From the NCBI RefSeq assembly GCF_002127325.2, contig NC_035449.2, positions 82,245,657 through 82,309,656 on the forward strand: 64,000 nucleotides of DNA. The letters are read 5' to 3'. Both the position numbers and the translations under genes were made by a program. The notes beneath the pieces are model-generated. The model made no database searches, had not been told where the DNA came from, and worked only from the letters and a program-made list of their open reading frames with translations. The DNA is from Helianthus annuus (taxonomy: Eukaryota; Streptophyta; Magnoliopsida; Asterales; Asteraceae). Below are positions 34,777-45,981 of the stretch, piece after piece; within the stretch, counting starts at the first letter, position 1, and every line of letters begins with the position of its first letter.

Positions 34777-35725
34777 ATATATATATATAATTCTTATTAA
34801 AATAATCGTATTTATTTCAGTAAAATTTTCCATAGTTAATATGATGATTAATAGTTTACTAAAAATGAGGGAGAATAAAAGAAAGTAAATAACACTAGAA
34901 GAACACAATTTTGTAAAGTAGAGTGGGACATAAGTAACTTGTGGATGTCAATTGTTGCTTGTATCCAAAAGAAGGGTGATATGTGTGGGTGAGGTTTGTT
35001 GCTTGTTTGGAACTGTAAAGTTTGAGATTCTTTGGTGCTTTTTGTTCTTATTTGGGTAACGCTAAAATTTCTTTCATGTAAAAGAACCTTGTTTGATTAA
35101 AAAAGTTTGTACTCAATCTATATCAAACTAGTTAGTTGGTTCATGCATAACTCTTTCTGATGTAAACACATTATATATAGATAAATAGCTCAAACACCAT
35201 CGATTAATATGGTGAATTTATCAAATCACACAACTATATATTATGATCTTTAATACAGGATTAATATCTTTTTCTTTATTGACCCATACAAAGTAAGGTG
35301 AAGCAATTTATGTCCCGTCTCTCTACCTTAACATATTAAATCAAATTATATACTTCATTAGCTTATAATCATGTATATTATACCCGTTGAATAATGAAAA
35401 CTGTTTATTTTCATTACACAATAAAACGAGTAGATATACCTGATAATCATACCCTAAGCTTGCTATCTTTTACTCATAGTAATCAATACCCAACCCGCTT
35501 CTAAAGTGTTTAATAATCAATTCTTTAGGAAGCTTCTTAATTATTTTTACACCATATAATAAAACAATGAAAAAGAATATATTTATATAACCCATAAATT
35601 TATTTATCCTTGTTTTGCCATGCAGTTAAGTCATATTGCCTCTCACATGTTTCAAAAACTGTTGGGAAATATTGATAAATTTATAAGTCTCAAAATAAGA
35701 AGATTAATTAAGTTGTTGATCACGT
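34777..35725. other. AT-rich sequence, nothing recognised
   Basis: No coding sequence, LTR ends or inverted repeats that I can support. Confidence 0.5.
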
Positions 35726-36600
35726 TGTAACACCCCAATTCGAATAGGGCTAACGTATCACAATTTTAGAGACTAAAGATATAGTTTCATTTATTTAACT
35801 AAAAGTCACATGCTACAAAGTGAAGGGTATTTCACGGCCTAAGGGCCAAAATACTTAATATTATACATAAGGGATAAACATCTTCAGATAACATCCTATG
35901 ATTTATTCTACTCTCTTTACCCCGCCTAAAGTAACGTGTAAACCTGTAAGGAAATAAAGTTTATGGAATGAGCCAAATGCATAATACAAAATAATAGGCT
36001 CTAGTAGTATCAACAATAACAGTAACAAATATAGCAAGAGTAACAATAATAGTATCGTATCATACATATGTACCCATAAGCTAAAAAAGGTGGCTACCAC
36101 AAAGTATGTCACATAAGATGGTGTGGGTTGGCCTACCTGACATCCATCTCCAAAAATGTTCCTAGGATATATCCATACGCCTCCTAGTAGCTATGTACCT
36201 AGGGATGTCGTGAACTGATAACTCCATCATGAGAGGAGCCAGAGAGCTAGGGTAAATGATTTTTGTCATAAACAAATATAATAGTAACATTAACAGATGA
36301 GTACAATATAATCATACACCTATTGCATGCTATGAAGTCAAATAATAATCATGTAATTGGAGTAAAAAACGAACAGATGGTCAATTAAGTTGAGATTCAA
36401 AGACGTTTGGAGTGACCAATGTGTGTGTATACATATATGATAAAAAGTAAGGGTTATAACAAACAAAGTAGATAACAAAAGGAGAGGAGTTAAAGATCCA
36501 TACCTAGTTTGCCGATTAAGTTGTTTCACACAATGGAAGATGTTCGTTACTTGCTTTCAAGTCCTACATCGAGTTTCATTGGTATCATATGGTCATGCTC
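35726..36600 (-). mobile_element. old LTR remnant related to the gag-only element's LTR
   Basis: Begins TGTAACACCCCAATTCGAATA. Stretches match the LTR at 18156 in order (AAACATCTTCAG, CCTAAAGTAACGTGTAAACC, GGAATGAGCCAAATGC, GATTCAAAGACGT, AAAGATCCATACCT), but with many differences. The outer end is not resolved; it may extend to about 37650. Confidence 0.6.
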
Positions 36601-37004
36601 AAAGGTAAAATCTTATAGTCTTTTAACCCATACTTCTTATTTTATAATCCCAGAACTTATATAATAAATCATGTTTATATAAAGGAATTAACTAATCATT
36701 TATATATTGAGGTTTATATGTTTACAAAACCATATTTGTTTAATAACCACTAATTTGGTTTAAAAGAATTAATCTAGGTTTTAGACGTTTAATAAAACTA
36801 TGAAAACATCATTCAAAAAGGGTCTGTACAAAAAATGTTAAAAGATTTATAATAAAAATGTGACGCTTGTAGGATATGAACTTGTGAACTATGGTTTAGG
36901 TATCGCATAACTTAACTAGTGGACCAGAAAATATGTTTGTTAATTACCTAACATCTATTTTAATTAACTAGAGATAGGGCTGGATTTTCCTGAGTTTAGA
37001 TAAT

Positions 37005-37165
37005 GGTTTCGTCGTCTGCAGATGGTCGTCATATGCAGATGATGGTTAGCCAACTGCAGGCGATGGTTTAGACGATGGTTCAATGATGGCCCAAACGATG
37101 GATCAGTGGTTCAGACGATAGTTCAGGCGATGGCTCAGTAGAGTGTAGATGATGGCTTAGCAGGG
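37005..37165 (-). repeat. array of GATGGTT(C/T)A units
   Basis: About ten copies of (A/G)CGATGG or GATGATGG with TTCA/TTAG spacers. If the LTR remnant at 35726 extends this far, the array sits where its relatives carry their promoter motifs. No clear TATA box. Confidence 0.5.
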
Positions 37166-38750
37166 TGGGAGCAAATCGAAAAAGAATGGATATGAATTAA
37201 TTGTTGTTGAGATTTGTTGGTAGATAAAGAAAAGAGGGTGTTTTAGACTTAAAAGGGTATAATTGGAACAATAGGTGAAAAACAAAAGATGGATACAAAG
37301 AGTCAAAGACTGACATGTTTACGACCTGTACCCGACCTGGGGTTATGAATCGTATGTGCCGCCAAGTGATTAATTGACAGGATCTGCAGTGGGAAGTGGG
37401 CCAGGGTGGTTTCAAGGGAGTTATGAGCCATAGGCCTAGTCCATGTTTACAGCCTGTAAACAAGTCGAAGAAAGGGTTTGGTCTGTAATATAAGAAGAAT
37501 ACGACTGGAAATCCTAAGAGAGGTTGGAACTCGAGAACTTGCAAAAAACAAAGGCTTAAGAAGAGATGAAAAGCAAAACCGAAACAGAAAAAGGACAAGA
37601 CTGAAGATTGGAGGCAAGGGGGAGCAGTAGACTGATTCCACGAGTTCTTCATTACAATTTTTTATTCTTTGAACTTTCGGTAATGATGATAAATTTGATT
37701 TTGATGTTTAATTTGTTTGTCATGATTGGCTAAACTTGGTTATAACTGTCCAGATGTGATGATACAATGTTTTTTTATGATTGGTGATTGATTTCCTACC
37801 TGTATGATTTTAGTAGTGTAGTATGGTAAAGTTCTTATGATGCATATATGTGTATGTTGAAATTGGTTATGATGTTAGCTATCCATGTTTGATTCAACAT
37901 TTACTATCTCTAGGGTTTATTGACGTCCATTTCCTAGGTCTTGACACTTTAATCGGTAATAGATAATTAATCATGATAACTGGGTTGACATATGTTCTAC
38001 TTACGGGAAGGGTTTGACTAAAAGGATCTAGAAACTAATTAGGGTTTTCTAAACACCTTACCTTGGTAGTCGTAATTCGCTCGGTTCGTTAACCGCCTCG
38101 AGCACTAGGTTAGAAACCGTAAATCATAAGGATTCATACTATCATTAGATTTATTGAAATAGGTCTAAAGGTGTGTTTATAGCCTTAACCCTAGTTTGAT
38201 ATGATTAACCTTAAGTGGCCATCTATTTTAGCACTTCATACACCATAGGTAAGTTAGGTCTTGGAGTGGTTTAGCAGGATCGTCCGTCATCAATCTAAGC
38301 AATCTTCGTTGATTCAATTCTAGGATGGTTATACATTCTCAACTCTTGGTAGTAATTCTTGGTAATTCAAGTTGTTAGATCTTAAGTATTGATTTTCACT
38401 AGTTCATAGATTGCATATTAAGTAATAGGTTTAGTACTAGTAGATTGTAGTGTCCACTGATGGATATTTTGGTAAGTACCTAGGTTATACTATATACTGA
38501 TAGGTACGCTTGCCTAGAACGTGTGTAGCTAGTAACCATTTTTTATGTTTTCTGTTTTTTCTATTTTTATTTTGTGTTTTTTTGTTTATGTTTTATTTAT
38601 TTTTATTAACAAACAAACACTCTTTAAATTCAACCACAGGGATCCTCCTATTGTGCCAGGCTGCTCCTATGCTCTTGTTGACATTTAACTGACTTCTGGA
38701 GCACATGCAGATTCAACTAACTCAATTACTTGAATAATGCAACCTAGGCC
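37166..38750. other. repeat-like sequence of unknown type
   Basis: Mixed AT-rich sequence. Two open frames (37197-37652 minus, 38510-38692 plus) have no recognisable domain and look like chance frames. 37860-38500 has the look of an LTR-element leader, but no ends were found. Confidence 0.35.
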
Positions 38751-38754
38751 TGTT

Positions 38755-40015
38755 TGACCTTGGGTATTGTGACAAAATACGAATCATTGAGTTTCGGAAA
38801 ATCTTTTTCATTTTAACAAAAACCTTTTCATTCTTATTTTCAACCTTCTTGGTTGAATCTATTTTTCTTTTATCACTCACATAAGTATTTTGTTTTTTGA
38901 CCACCCAAATTTTTTTCGTTTGAAACATTTCTTTGATAAACTATTGAATCATTTTGAATGTTTCGTTTTGATAAAGCAATCTTTGTTTTCCAGATTTGGT
39001 TTGATTCAAACTTGGTTGTTTTTGGTTTCCAAGTTTGTTTTGGCTTTTGATAAATCAACCTTTGGTTTCCAATTTTGTTTTGACTCAAACTTGGGTGTCT
39101 TTGGCTTCCAAGTTTGCTTTGATTCAACCTTGGTTGACTTCTGTTTCACAACATCAACATTCTTTTTCTCTTTTTCAACATTAACATACTTCAGATTTTG
39201 TGGACATTTACGACCAACATGTCTAACTTGTTGACATTTAAAAAATGTTTTCTTTGAAACATCTTTGGCCTGTTGTTGCTATTTCTTCTGAGCAAAGAAC
39301 TCTTCATTAGTATGTCGACTAAATCGGATTTCTTTATCTTCTTCAGAACTTGTTCCATGAACAAAGTTCATCTTTTTCTGAAAATTTGTCTTTTCGGCCC
39401 TTTTCTTTTGGTTTTGTTTCTTTTTATAACTCAACACAGCCTTTGTGTTTTTCTTTTTGTAACTAGGTTTGTTATAAAAAGTTTTCTTGCTCTTACCAGA
39501 AAAATTTGCAATTTCAGATTTTTCGATTTCTACCAGTTTAAAAACTTTTTCAATCTTTTCCGCAATCAAATTTTGAATCGGAACATCAATATCTGAGAAT
39601 AATTTGTCCGATCCAATCATGTAATATGCCAAGATTATCGGATCATCATTCGCATTTGTCTCATATTTTGAATTTTTCAAATAATTTTTATGGAAACTTT
39701 CCTCATCTTCATCATGTGATTCGGATTTATCATTTTTGGTAGAATCATCATTCAGAACACCTTCAACAACCTTACCTACCACCTCTGATTCACTAACATC
39801 ATCAGATTTGGAGTAAGTGACGTCAGTGTTATCTGGTAATTGATCAACCATGTCGAAAGCTTTTGCCACCTTTTCGTCATCCTAGAATGCAAACTTTTTC
39901 TCAAACGGTGGTGGAACCTGATGATATTCTGAACCAATTCCCTTCTTGTTTTTCTTAGAATCATTATCATCCAGTTTAATGTTGAAAATACGTTTAAGAA
40001 TGTATGAAGAAGCAT
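38755..40015 (-). pseudogene. Ty1/copia gag remnant
   Basis: Minus strand carries EKKFAF*DDEKVAKAFDMVD, a long acidic stretch (SKSDDVSESEVV to DEDEESFHKN), a basic stretch, NEEFFAQKK*QQ and a degenerate zinc knuckle (CQQVRHVGRKC, one Cys lost). Then follow several ESKQTWKPKT-type repeats (about 39130-38990) and KIWVVKK. TAG codons lie at about 39892 and 39278, and later parts shift frame. It resembles the copia gag at 52529-55746 (shared WVVKK). No LTR was assigned. Confidence 0.75.
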
Positions 40016-40124
40016 GATAACTGTGGCACCTGAGGAAAATCCCCAACAATCTTGATTTCTTACTTCATTTCTCTATGCTTACTTGTCAAATTTCAGGACG
40101 AAATTTCTTTCAAGTTGGGGATGA
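40016..40124 (+). other. 3' end of a Ty3 element (end of pol, polypurine tract)
   Basis: VAPEENP-type pol tail, then the near-palindrome AAATTTCAGGACGAAATTT (40088-40106) and the polypurine tract GTTGGGGATGA directly before the LTR. The rest of this element, in plus orientation, is missing; minus-strand copia sequence adjoins it. Confidence 0.65.
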
Positions 40125-41363
40125 TGTGACAACCCAAACTTTCAAGGTCTGTATCTCTTCGTCAGGTGATCCTGTTTCTTGATATTTCTATTTCATATCC
40201 TTTATGACGATAGAAATCAGTAACACTTGTGATTGTGATGGTAATTTAATTGCTAAATGTTTTATGATGAATATGACTTTATGAGTTAGCGTTGTGTGCA
40301 TGAAACTGTAAGTCTATTTGTTTATGATTATGTGCACGTCGATACGTATGAGAACAGTAACTATGATGATGATAATTTGGTAAGTTGTGATAACAAATTG
40401 TATTGCAATCTGGAATGTGTTCGTGGTGTATATTGGATGTGTTAGCACTATGGTTCCTAGTTTTAATATTGCATGATGATTGTTAATAATTCATAACTAG
40501 GGTGCATGTTAGTCGAGGAGGGTTGTTCTTGTTAATATATTGGCATTAAATTGTTACATCTCTTGTTTAGTGTTACTGAAACAGAAATTAGTAGGAATAT
40601 AGAACTCGATGGGCTTGTTATAATAAGTAAGAAAACCCTATGAGTACATTGTTCACATGTTAAGTAGAGGGTTAATTTTACTTAATGATGATTGATTGTG
40701 AATTAGGGTTTCAAATTGTTGTCATACAAATCAAACAGTATGTAACGACTCTACTACGTTGAACGGATTGGGTGTAGTATGTGTTTAAAAGTTGGGCCGC
40801 ACACATCATTCAAGTATCATTAAAACACGTTGGGCCCAATCCATTTGTTACTATTAAATTCGGCCCAACCTCCCATCACAATTAAACTCGGCCCAGCCTC
40901 TATTATGTATACGTATATCATGTATGGGTTCTTTAAACTTGTTGCAAACCCTATATTGTTCCTCAAAGATCATCTACGGCAGCACCTGGAACCTCAACAC
41001 CGAAGTCCCTCTCCTCTCTTGAATCACGACGACAGTGGACCCCTACCCCCCTCATCAGCGAGACCTCATCTCTTTCTGGCGAACCTTGGTTAGTAGATGT
41101 TGTGTTTATTATTAGTTGTGTGATCTGAGGTAACGAATTATGTATATATATGGAAGTATGATGATGCTGTGTACTTGTTATGTGCAAGTATTGTGTAAAT
41201 AATAATGGTATTTGGTACTTCAGATTGTGGTTGATGTTTTAGACAATGATATGTTGAAACTTGATTAATTTATATTGAAATCTTTAGTGTTATGGAAACT
41301 TTTGAGCAATCTGGACGCTTAGTGCCGCACCCCGATGTTTCCGCCATCGCTTGGGGTGTGACA
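40125..41363 (+). mobile_element. 3' LTR of a truncated Ty3 element (1239 bp)
   Basis: TGTGACAACCC...CTTGGGGTGTGACA, preceded by a polypurine tract. The last 70 bp match the end of the LTR at 15488-18058. U3 holds four TGGGCC/GGCCCA sites (40793-40895). Short frames at 40830-41187 lie in the LTR and have no support as genes. Confidence 0.8.
40793..40895 (+). promoter_or_regulatory. cluster of site II (TGGGCC/GGCCCA) motifs in LTR
   Basis: Sites at 40793, 40831 (TGGGCCCA), 40862 and 40890. Site II motifs are known TCP-factor sites in plant promoters of growth and ribosomal genes. The TATA box is unclear (GTATATC near 40914). Confidence 0.55.
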
Positions 41364-41429
41364 CACTAGGTGCGCATAAGCAAGTTAGCGTAGTGAGGAT
41401 GCCTTAAATCCCTATAAAGATGTTCCATT

Positions 41430-41524
41430 GGCTTTATGGTGGGAATTCCATCGCTTTACATGTTCCATGGGCTTTATGGTGGGAATTCCGTCGGTATGGA
41501 TTCATGGGCTTTATGGTGGGAATT
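41430..41524. repeat. three tandem units of about 38-40 bp
   Basis: GGCTTTATGGTGGGAATT at 41430, 41470 and 41507, with similar spacers. Part of an unidentified region running from 41364 to 42026. Confidence 0.85.
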
Positions 41525-42026
41525 TTGCCGGTATGGATTCAGTTCGTGATGGTATAACCATAAATGCATGTACCTATGTTGTTCCGTCATAATCGGTTTG
41601 GCTCATAACAACTCCAATACGGTACCGACCCTAAAAACCACTCTGCTTTGAATATCACTCCGCTTTCAAGATTGCTCTGTCAAAGGCACCTGTATGGTAT
41701 GGGCACTCACTATAACTTTGGATACAAAGAAACAACCACTTTCCAAATACAGCTTAGTTTTATATTTTTTTTTTATGTATAACCTGATTGGTATCTATTC
41801 AGTTTGTTAGGGTATTGGAATGGTACAACAATCAAAAGATAAAACCTAAAAATAAAGTTGTGAGATTCTTAATATTGACACATGTTTTACATCATTCTAA
41901 AACCAAAGAGACGAATATCGATACATGTTCGGATAATACTAGTAGATGTTCATGATATCTTTCGTTCGGAATTGGTTCAATTCAGAATGGCATAGGTACG
42001 GTTGTCAAAAACGAAATTCATTCTAT

Positions 42027-42133
42027 GTTTTTTTAGCAGCTAAATGCTACACTCACCGAGTATTGAACTCATGACCTCCTACTATCTAAACACCTAGAGG
42101 GTTTTCCCTATACCACTAGGCAACCTGAATGGC
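42027..42133 (-). mobile_element. tRNA-derived SINE with target duplication
   Basis: Minus strand: A-box-like GGTTGCCTAGTGG and B-box-like GAGTTCAATACTC (RNA polymerase III internal promoter), ending in a short A-run. Flanked by 13-bp direct repeats AAATTCATTCTAT (42014-42026) and AAATGCATTCTAT (42134-42146), one mismatch. This is the mark of LINE-dependent retroposition. Confidence 0.75.
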
Positions 42134-42146
42134 AAATGCATTCTAT

Positions 42147-43066
42147 CTATATGCTCAAAAGTAATTAAAAGAATATATAATTTACTTTTTTTTTTCTTAA
42201 ATTTGTACATTCCTATTTGTAAATTAGTTTTCAGTAAATTTATAGCAAGACATAGATAAATATAAGTAAAAATACAAACTTGGAATCTTAAAAGACATAT
42301 TATTTTAAGAGTTATGAGAGAAAAAAATATATAATAAAATACTATGTTTGTATTTTGATGACTTGTAGATTAATATTCGCAACTCGGTTTTGAGTATCGT
42401 TTTTATCAAGACACACATAAAATTACACACTTTACAATGACATTCTCACAATTTTATAAACTTCATATCTTAAAAGTCTTAAAAAAACAAAATATATTTA
42501 TCAGCAGCGTAAGGCTGAAATGGCTCCTTCATTGCCTGAGAATTCTATTGGTTTGCAGGCCAAGAATTCTTTATAAGAACAACCAAATGAGATGGTTCTT
42601 CTTCTTTTTGGGATTGGAGGTTGGATGAGTGGTCCGTGATCTCCATTCACACTGTGGCTTGGTTCATTGGTTGCACGTTTACTTCCAATTATAGAATTAT
42701 TATTTTATGCTTCTTTAATAGTCTTGATAATATATGGCATAACATCTATGATTCCTTGTGCTACGATATGTTCGATGGCACTATTATTCACTTGGTTACC
42801 GTTATTATCATTATTCTGGTTTTCCTGATTTACTTCATTGTCCATGTAAATTGTAAACATTTATCAGGTATTAATATCATAGAATAAAATTAACACAAAC
42901 AGCCATTAAAACAGATTGAACCAAAAACGTCGAGCATTGTGACTTACTCTTTTTCATATATCTATATGCATCTATTACAAATTACAACTGAAATTTAAAT
43001 ATTAATAACTATGCATCGATATATATATATAGGTGATATATCTATTATAGTTTATATATATATATA
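42147..43066. other. AT-rich sequence, nothing recognised
   Basis: Open frames at 42437-42628 and 42621-42887 are hydrophobic, low-complexity and unsupported. Confidence 0.4.
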
Positions 43067-43327
43067 TATTTATATTATATTATATTATATTATATTATAT
43101 TATATTATATTATATTATATTATATTATATTATATTATATTATATTATATTATATTATATTATATTATATTATATTATATTATATTATATTATATTATAT
43201 TATATTATATTATATTATATTATATTATATTATATTATATTATATTATATTATATTATATTATATTATATTATATTATATTATATTATATTATATTATAT
43301 TATATTATATTATATTATATTATATTA
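43067..43327. repeat. (TATAT)n pentanucleotide microsatellite, about 52 units
   Basis: Perfect 5-bp period over 260 bp, with no interruption that I can see. The 105-codon frame across it (Tyr/Ile/Leu repeats) is an artefact. It directly abuts the gag fragment at 43341. Confidence 0.97.
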
Positions 43328-43340
43328 GGTGCTGGCTTGT

Positions 43341-44105
43341 CTAGAACTGCATCTCACACTCGTCATACTTCCAGACGAGTTTCTCTCCTATCTGACGGAT
43401 CCGATTTCCCTCTTCAACTAACTCTTCACCATATTGGCGAAGTTCTTCCACATTTTCTTGGTTTATGGGTGGTAGTCGGGCTTGCACTGGGTCAGGGTAA
43501 CGTGGTATGGGTTCTCCGTAAGGATATGGGTTGTTCAATATATCCTGAGTTGACCTGTTGTCGTACCACCACGGGTCTAAAGGGTTCAGTGTTGTATACT
43601 GCTCTATAGGGTTTGGTGCAGGAATTCTAGGGATCTCATTGGGGTCAAATGTTGGGACTGGGAATTGGTCCTCCTGATTCTGTTCTAGTTCCATGGGTTG
43701 GTTAGGAAATAAAGGTAGAAGTTGTGGTTTAGCTACTTGGTTAAGATTAATTCCCCCCTCTACATTTTCAATTTCTACATTCCCCACCATGTGAAAATCT
43801 GCTAGTTGCCTGTCTAATTCCTCTTCCCATAAAGGTCTACCTATTTGGTTTTGGGTATTTCTTTCTCTATTTGCTATCATGCGTTGTTGGAGTTTTTTCT
43901 TTCTTTTCCTCCTTTCATGAGCTCCTCTACTAAACCAACCTCTCTTTTTAGGGGGATATGGTTCCTCGGATTTTGCTTTGAAAACAAAGACTTCCTCAGA
44001 ATCAGAAGTATATCCTGGGTTTGACTGGGCAGTTCCTTCATTCTTTGGGGAATGAGGTAATTGACGGTAGGCGTCAGAGGTACCTTGATAACTGATACTG
44101 TAAAC
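43341..44105 (-). pseudogene. gag: gag N-terminal fragment of a Ty3-type element
   Basis: Open frame from about 44105 (SYQGTSDAYRQLPHSPKNEG) through KKRGWFSRGAHERRKRKKK and MIANRERNTQ, with a Pro-rich middle, ending at 43341 next to the microsatellite. There is no ATG before 43880 in this frame, but TTTACAG|TATCAG near 44104 is a good acceptor, so the N-terminus may be spliced. The capsid core, knuckles and pol are absent, so the element is truncated at the microsatellite. Confidence 0.6.
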
Positions 44106-44235
44106 TAGAAATTGTCAAATAACACAAAATAATAATATACATATTTACACAGAATAACACATAAGTTATTTCCTAACACAATTGGTTAAAATTTAGGTAT
44201 TAAGAGAACACCTAAATGGTTTAAACCAGTGGCTT

Positions 44236-44248
44236 GGCTCTGATACCA
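44236..44248 (-). other. primer-binding site (tRNA-iMet) of the fragment element
   Basis: Minus strand TGGTATCAGAGCC, 5 bases inside the LTR end at 44254. Confidence 0.9.
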
Positions 44249-44253
44249 CCTTC

Positions 44254-45539
44254 TGTCGCAGCCCTGATCCCTACCCCGGGAGTGGGAGCCGCGGACAAGC
44301 AGCTGGTGGTATCGGTGTTTGTTAATTTGGCAGCGAAATTAAAACATCAGGATCGTAGTTAGAAAATCAATTTCAGAGTTTCAAAACACCAAACTTTTAT
44401 TGGGATAAAACCCTTGTTTCATTGATAATGTATTTATAGGGATAAACCCTTGTTGGTGAAAACATAAACTTTTATTTTGGTAACTTTTATAGCCACTCTC
44501 TTTAAACCTTCAGTGCTCCATAGCGGGCTTCTTATAGCTTCACATTAAGTTACCTGAAACGCGTTTTAAAAAGATTTTATCAGCAAGAAATACTGGAGAG
44601 TGCATCCCAGTTTAATCAAAACAAGCTTTTACAACTTTATGGTATTGAGAGCGATTACAATGTTTATATCTACCCATATACTTATTCAATACTTGTCACT
44701 CGACCGGATCTGTGACTATGGTCATATCACACATTGGCTAACCGTTTGTCCAATGGTTACGCTTATCAAGTAACGTATACAAAACCCCATAATATCGGCA
44801 GTAATTGTAAAATACAAAGACTCAATCACTGTGAGTATATTTGAAAATATTTAAGATTTTGTAACACAGTTTGGTAGAAAAAGAGAATGACTCACTTCGT
44901 AGATTTAGGTAATTCTATAGATTCGTGTTGATTATTTTCTATTAAAAACAGACAATGCACACATGTTAGTAAGATAACCCAAGTCACTTAGCCATACCAC
45001 ATGAGACAGACCTCCAACGAACTTAGTCAGGTAGAGCTTCGACATGCGTTACGGAGCCCTAGATCAATCGGGTAGGGTAACGAATTAGTGATCGAGGGTT
45101 AAAATATTTACAACGAGGCAGAGCTTCATGTTTTAGGGGTATAATACCGAGCTACTTTTAGCTATAATAGAGGATGAGAGAATAAAGAAATGAACGAATT
45201 GTAACTGAGGCTGAAGGCCTCCTTTTATACTTGAATTCGTCACTGGCTCGCGCCCCGCGACCCGCTAGCCTGGTCCATTTGCGCCCTGTGAGAGACCCCC
45301 TAGCTACGGCTAGGGTGGCCTTCCCACCACCTAGACTCGAAACATACCTGGACACGTGGCGCAAGGAGAATCTGGCAATCCATGGGTTGTCGCGCCCCAC
45401 GAGCCACCCTCAAGACCTAGTCGCGGCCCGCGAGCGACACCTATTTCTAATTTTATTTGATTTTTATAAAAATTAAGGTTAAATGGGACTAGTTATGTAT
45501 GTACGGGTATAATTAGGGTGTTTTATGAGGGTTGTTGTA
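44254..45539 (-). mobile_element. 5' LTR of truncated Ty3-type element (about 1286 bp)
   Basis: Inner end TGTCGCAGCCC (plus strand); outer end ...GAGGGTTGTTGTA, where a degenerate start of the TGTAACAACC type is expected. The R-U5 part is homologous to the LTRs at 25316-26529 and 30359-31807 (shared CGCGTTTCAGGTAA, TACAAAACCCCA). TATA box TATAAAAGG at 45221-45229. TCGCG-CCC-CGCGA at 45248-45260 and TCGCG-GCC-CGCGA at 45421-45433 lie upstream of it. Confidence 0.75.
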
Positions 45540-45981
45540 GGGGGCTGGTAGTTCTGTGGTGGTTGTTGACGACAATTTGGTGTTGTTTGTGAGCAGCAAT
45601 TGACGGTTCGCCTTCATTTGATGGTATATGTGTTAATTCCTTTTACTCAGTTTTCACTTTGTGCAGTTAATTGTACTAGAAAATTTATAAGTTTTTTTGT
45701 AGTTGGCGTAAGATGTTCATGGTCCACCTAACATACAAGGAAGAGGGCGTGGAAGAGCGGTAATTATAAAGGACGTTGGATTGTGGAACCTTAGTTAGAT
45801 GAGTTATGAGAAGGGACTGCACCATTTTTCTGATGATTCTGGATCAGGTAGATTGAGATGAGGCGACTTTGGGTAATCATTTGGATTATAGGACCAAGTT
45901 TCTGGATCTAACAGGAACTTTCTGTATGGTGTTCTGACCTGTGTGTTTCTTCACATATGGACTATAGTTCTTTAACCAATT
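45540..45981. other. short unassigned island between two LTRs
   Basis: About 440 bp with no LTR features and no convincing gene. A plus-strand fragment near 45737 reads QGRGRGRA but soon meets stops. Confidence 0.4.

Noticed and set aside
37197..37652. 151-aa Phe/Leu-rich minus-strand protein
   Set aside because: No domain, low complexity, next to LTR-like repeats; likely chance.
41001..41363. Host gene transcribed from 40830
   Set aside because: Lies inside an LTR with defined ends and polypurine tract; the open frame is short.
42621..42887. 88-aa membrane-like protein
   Set aside because: AT-driven hydrophobic composition; no family, promoter or neighbours to support it.
43011..43328. 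105-codon open frame of Tyr/Ile/Leu repeats
   Set aside because: Translation of a pure pentanucleotide microsatellite; stop-free only because the period avoids stops.
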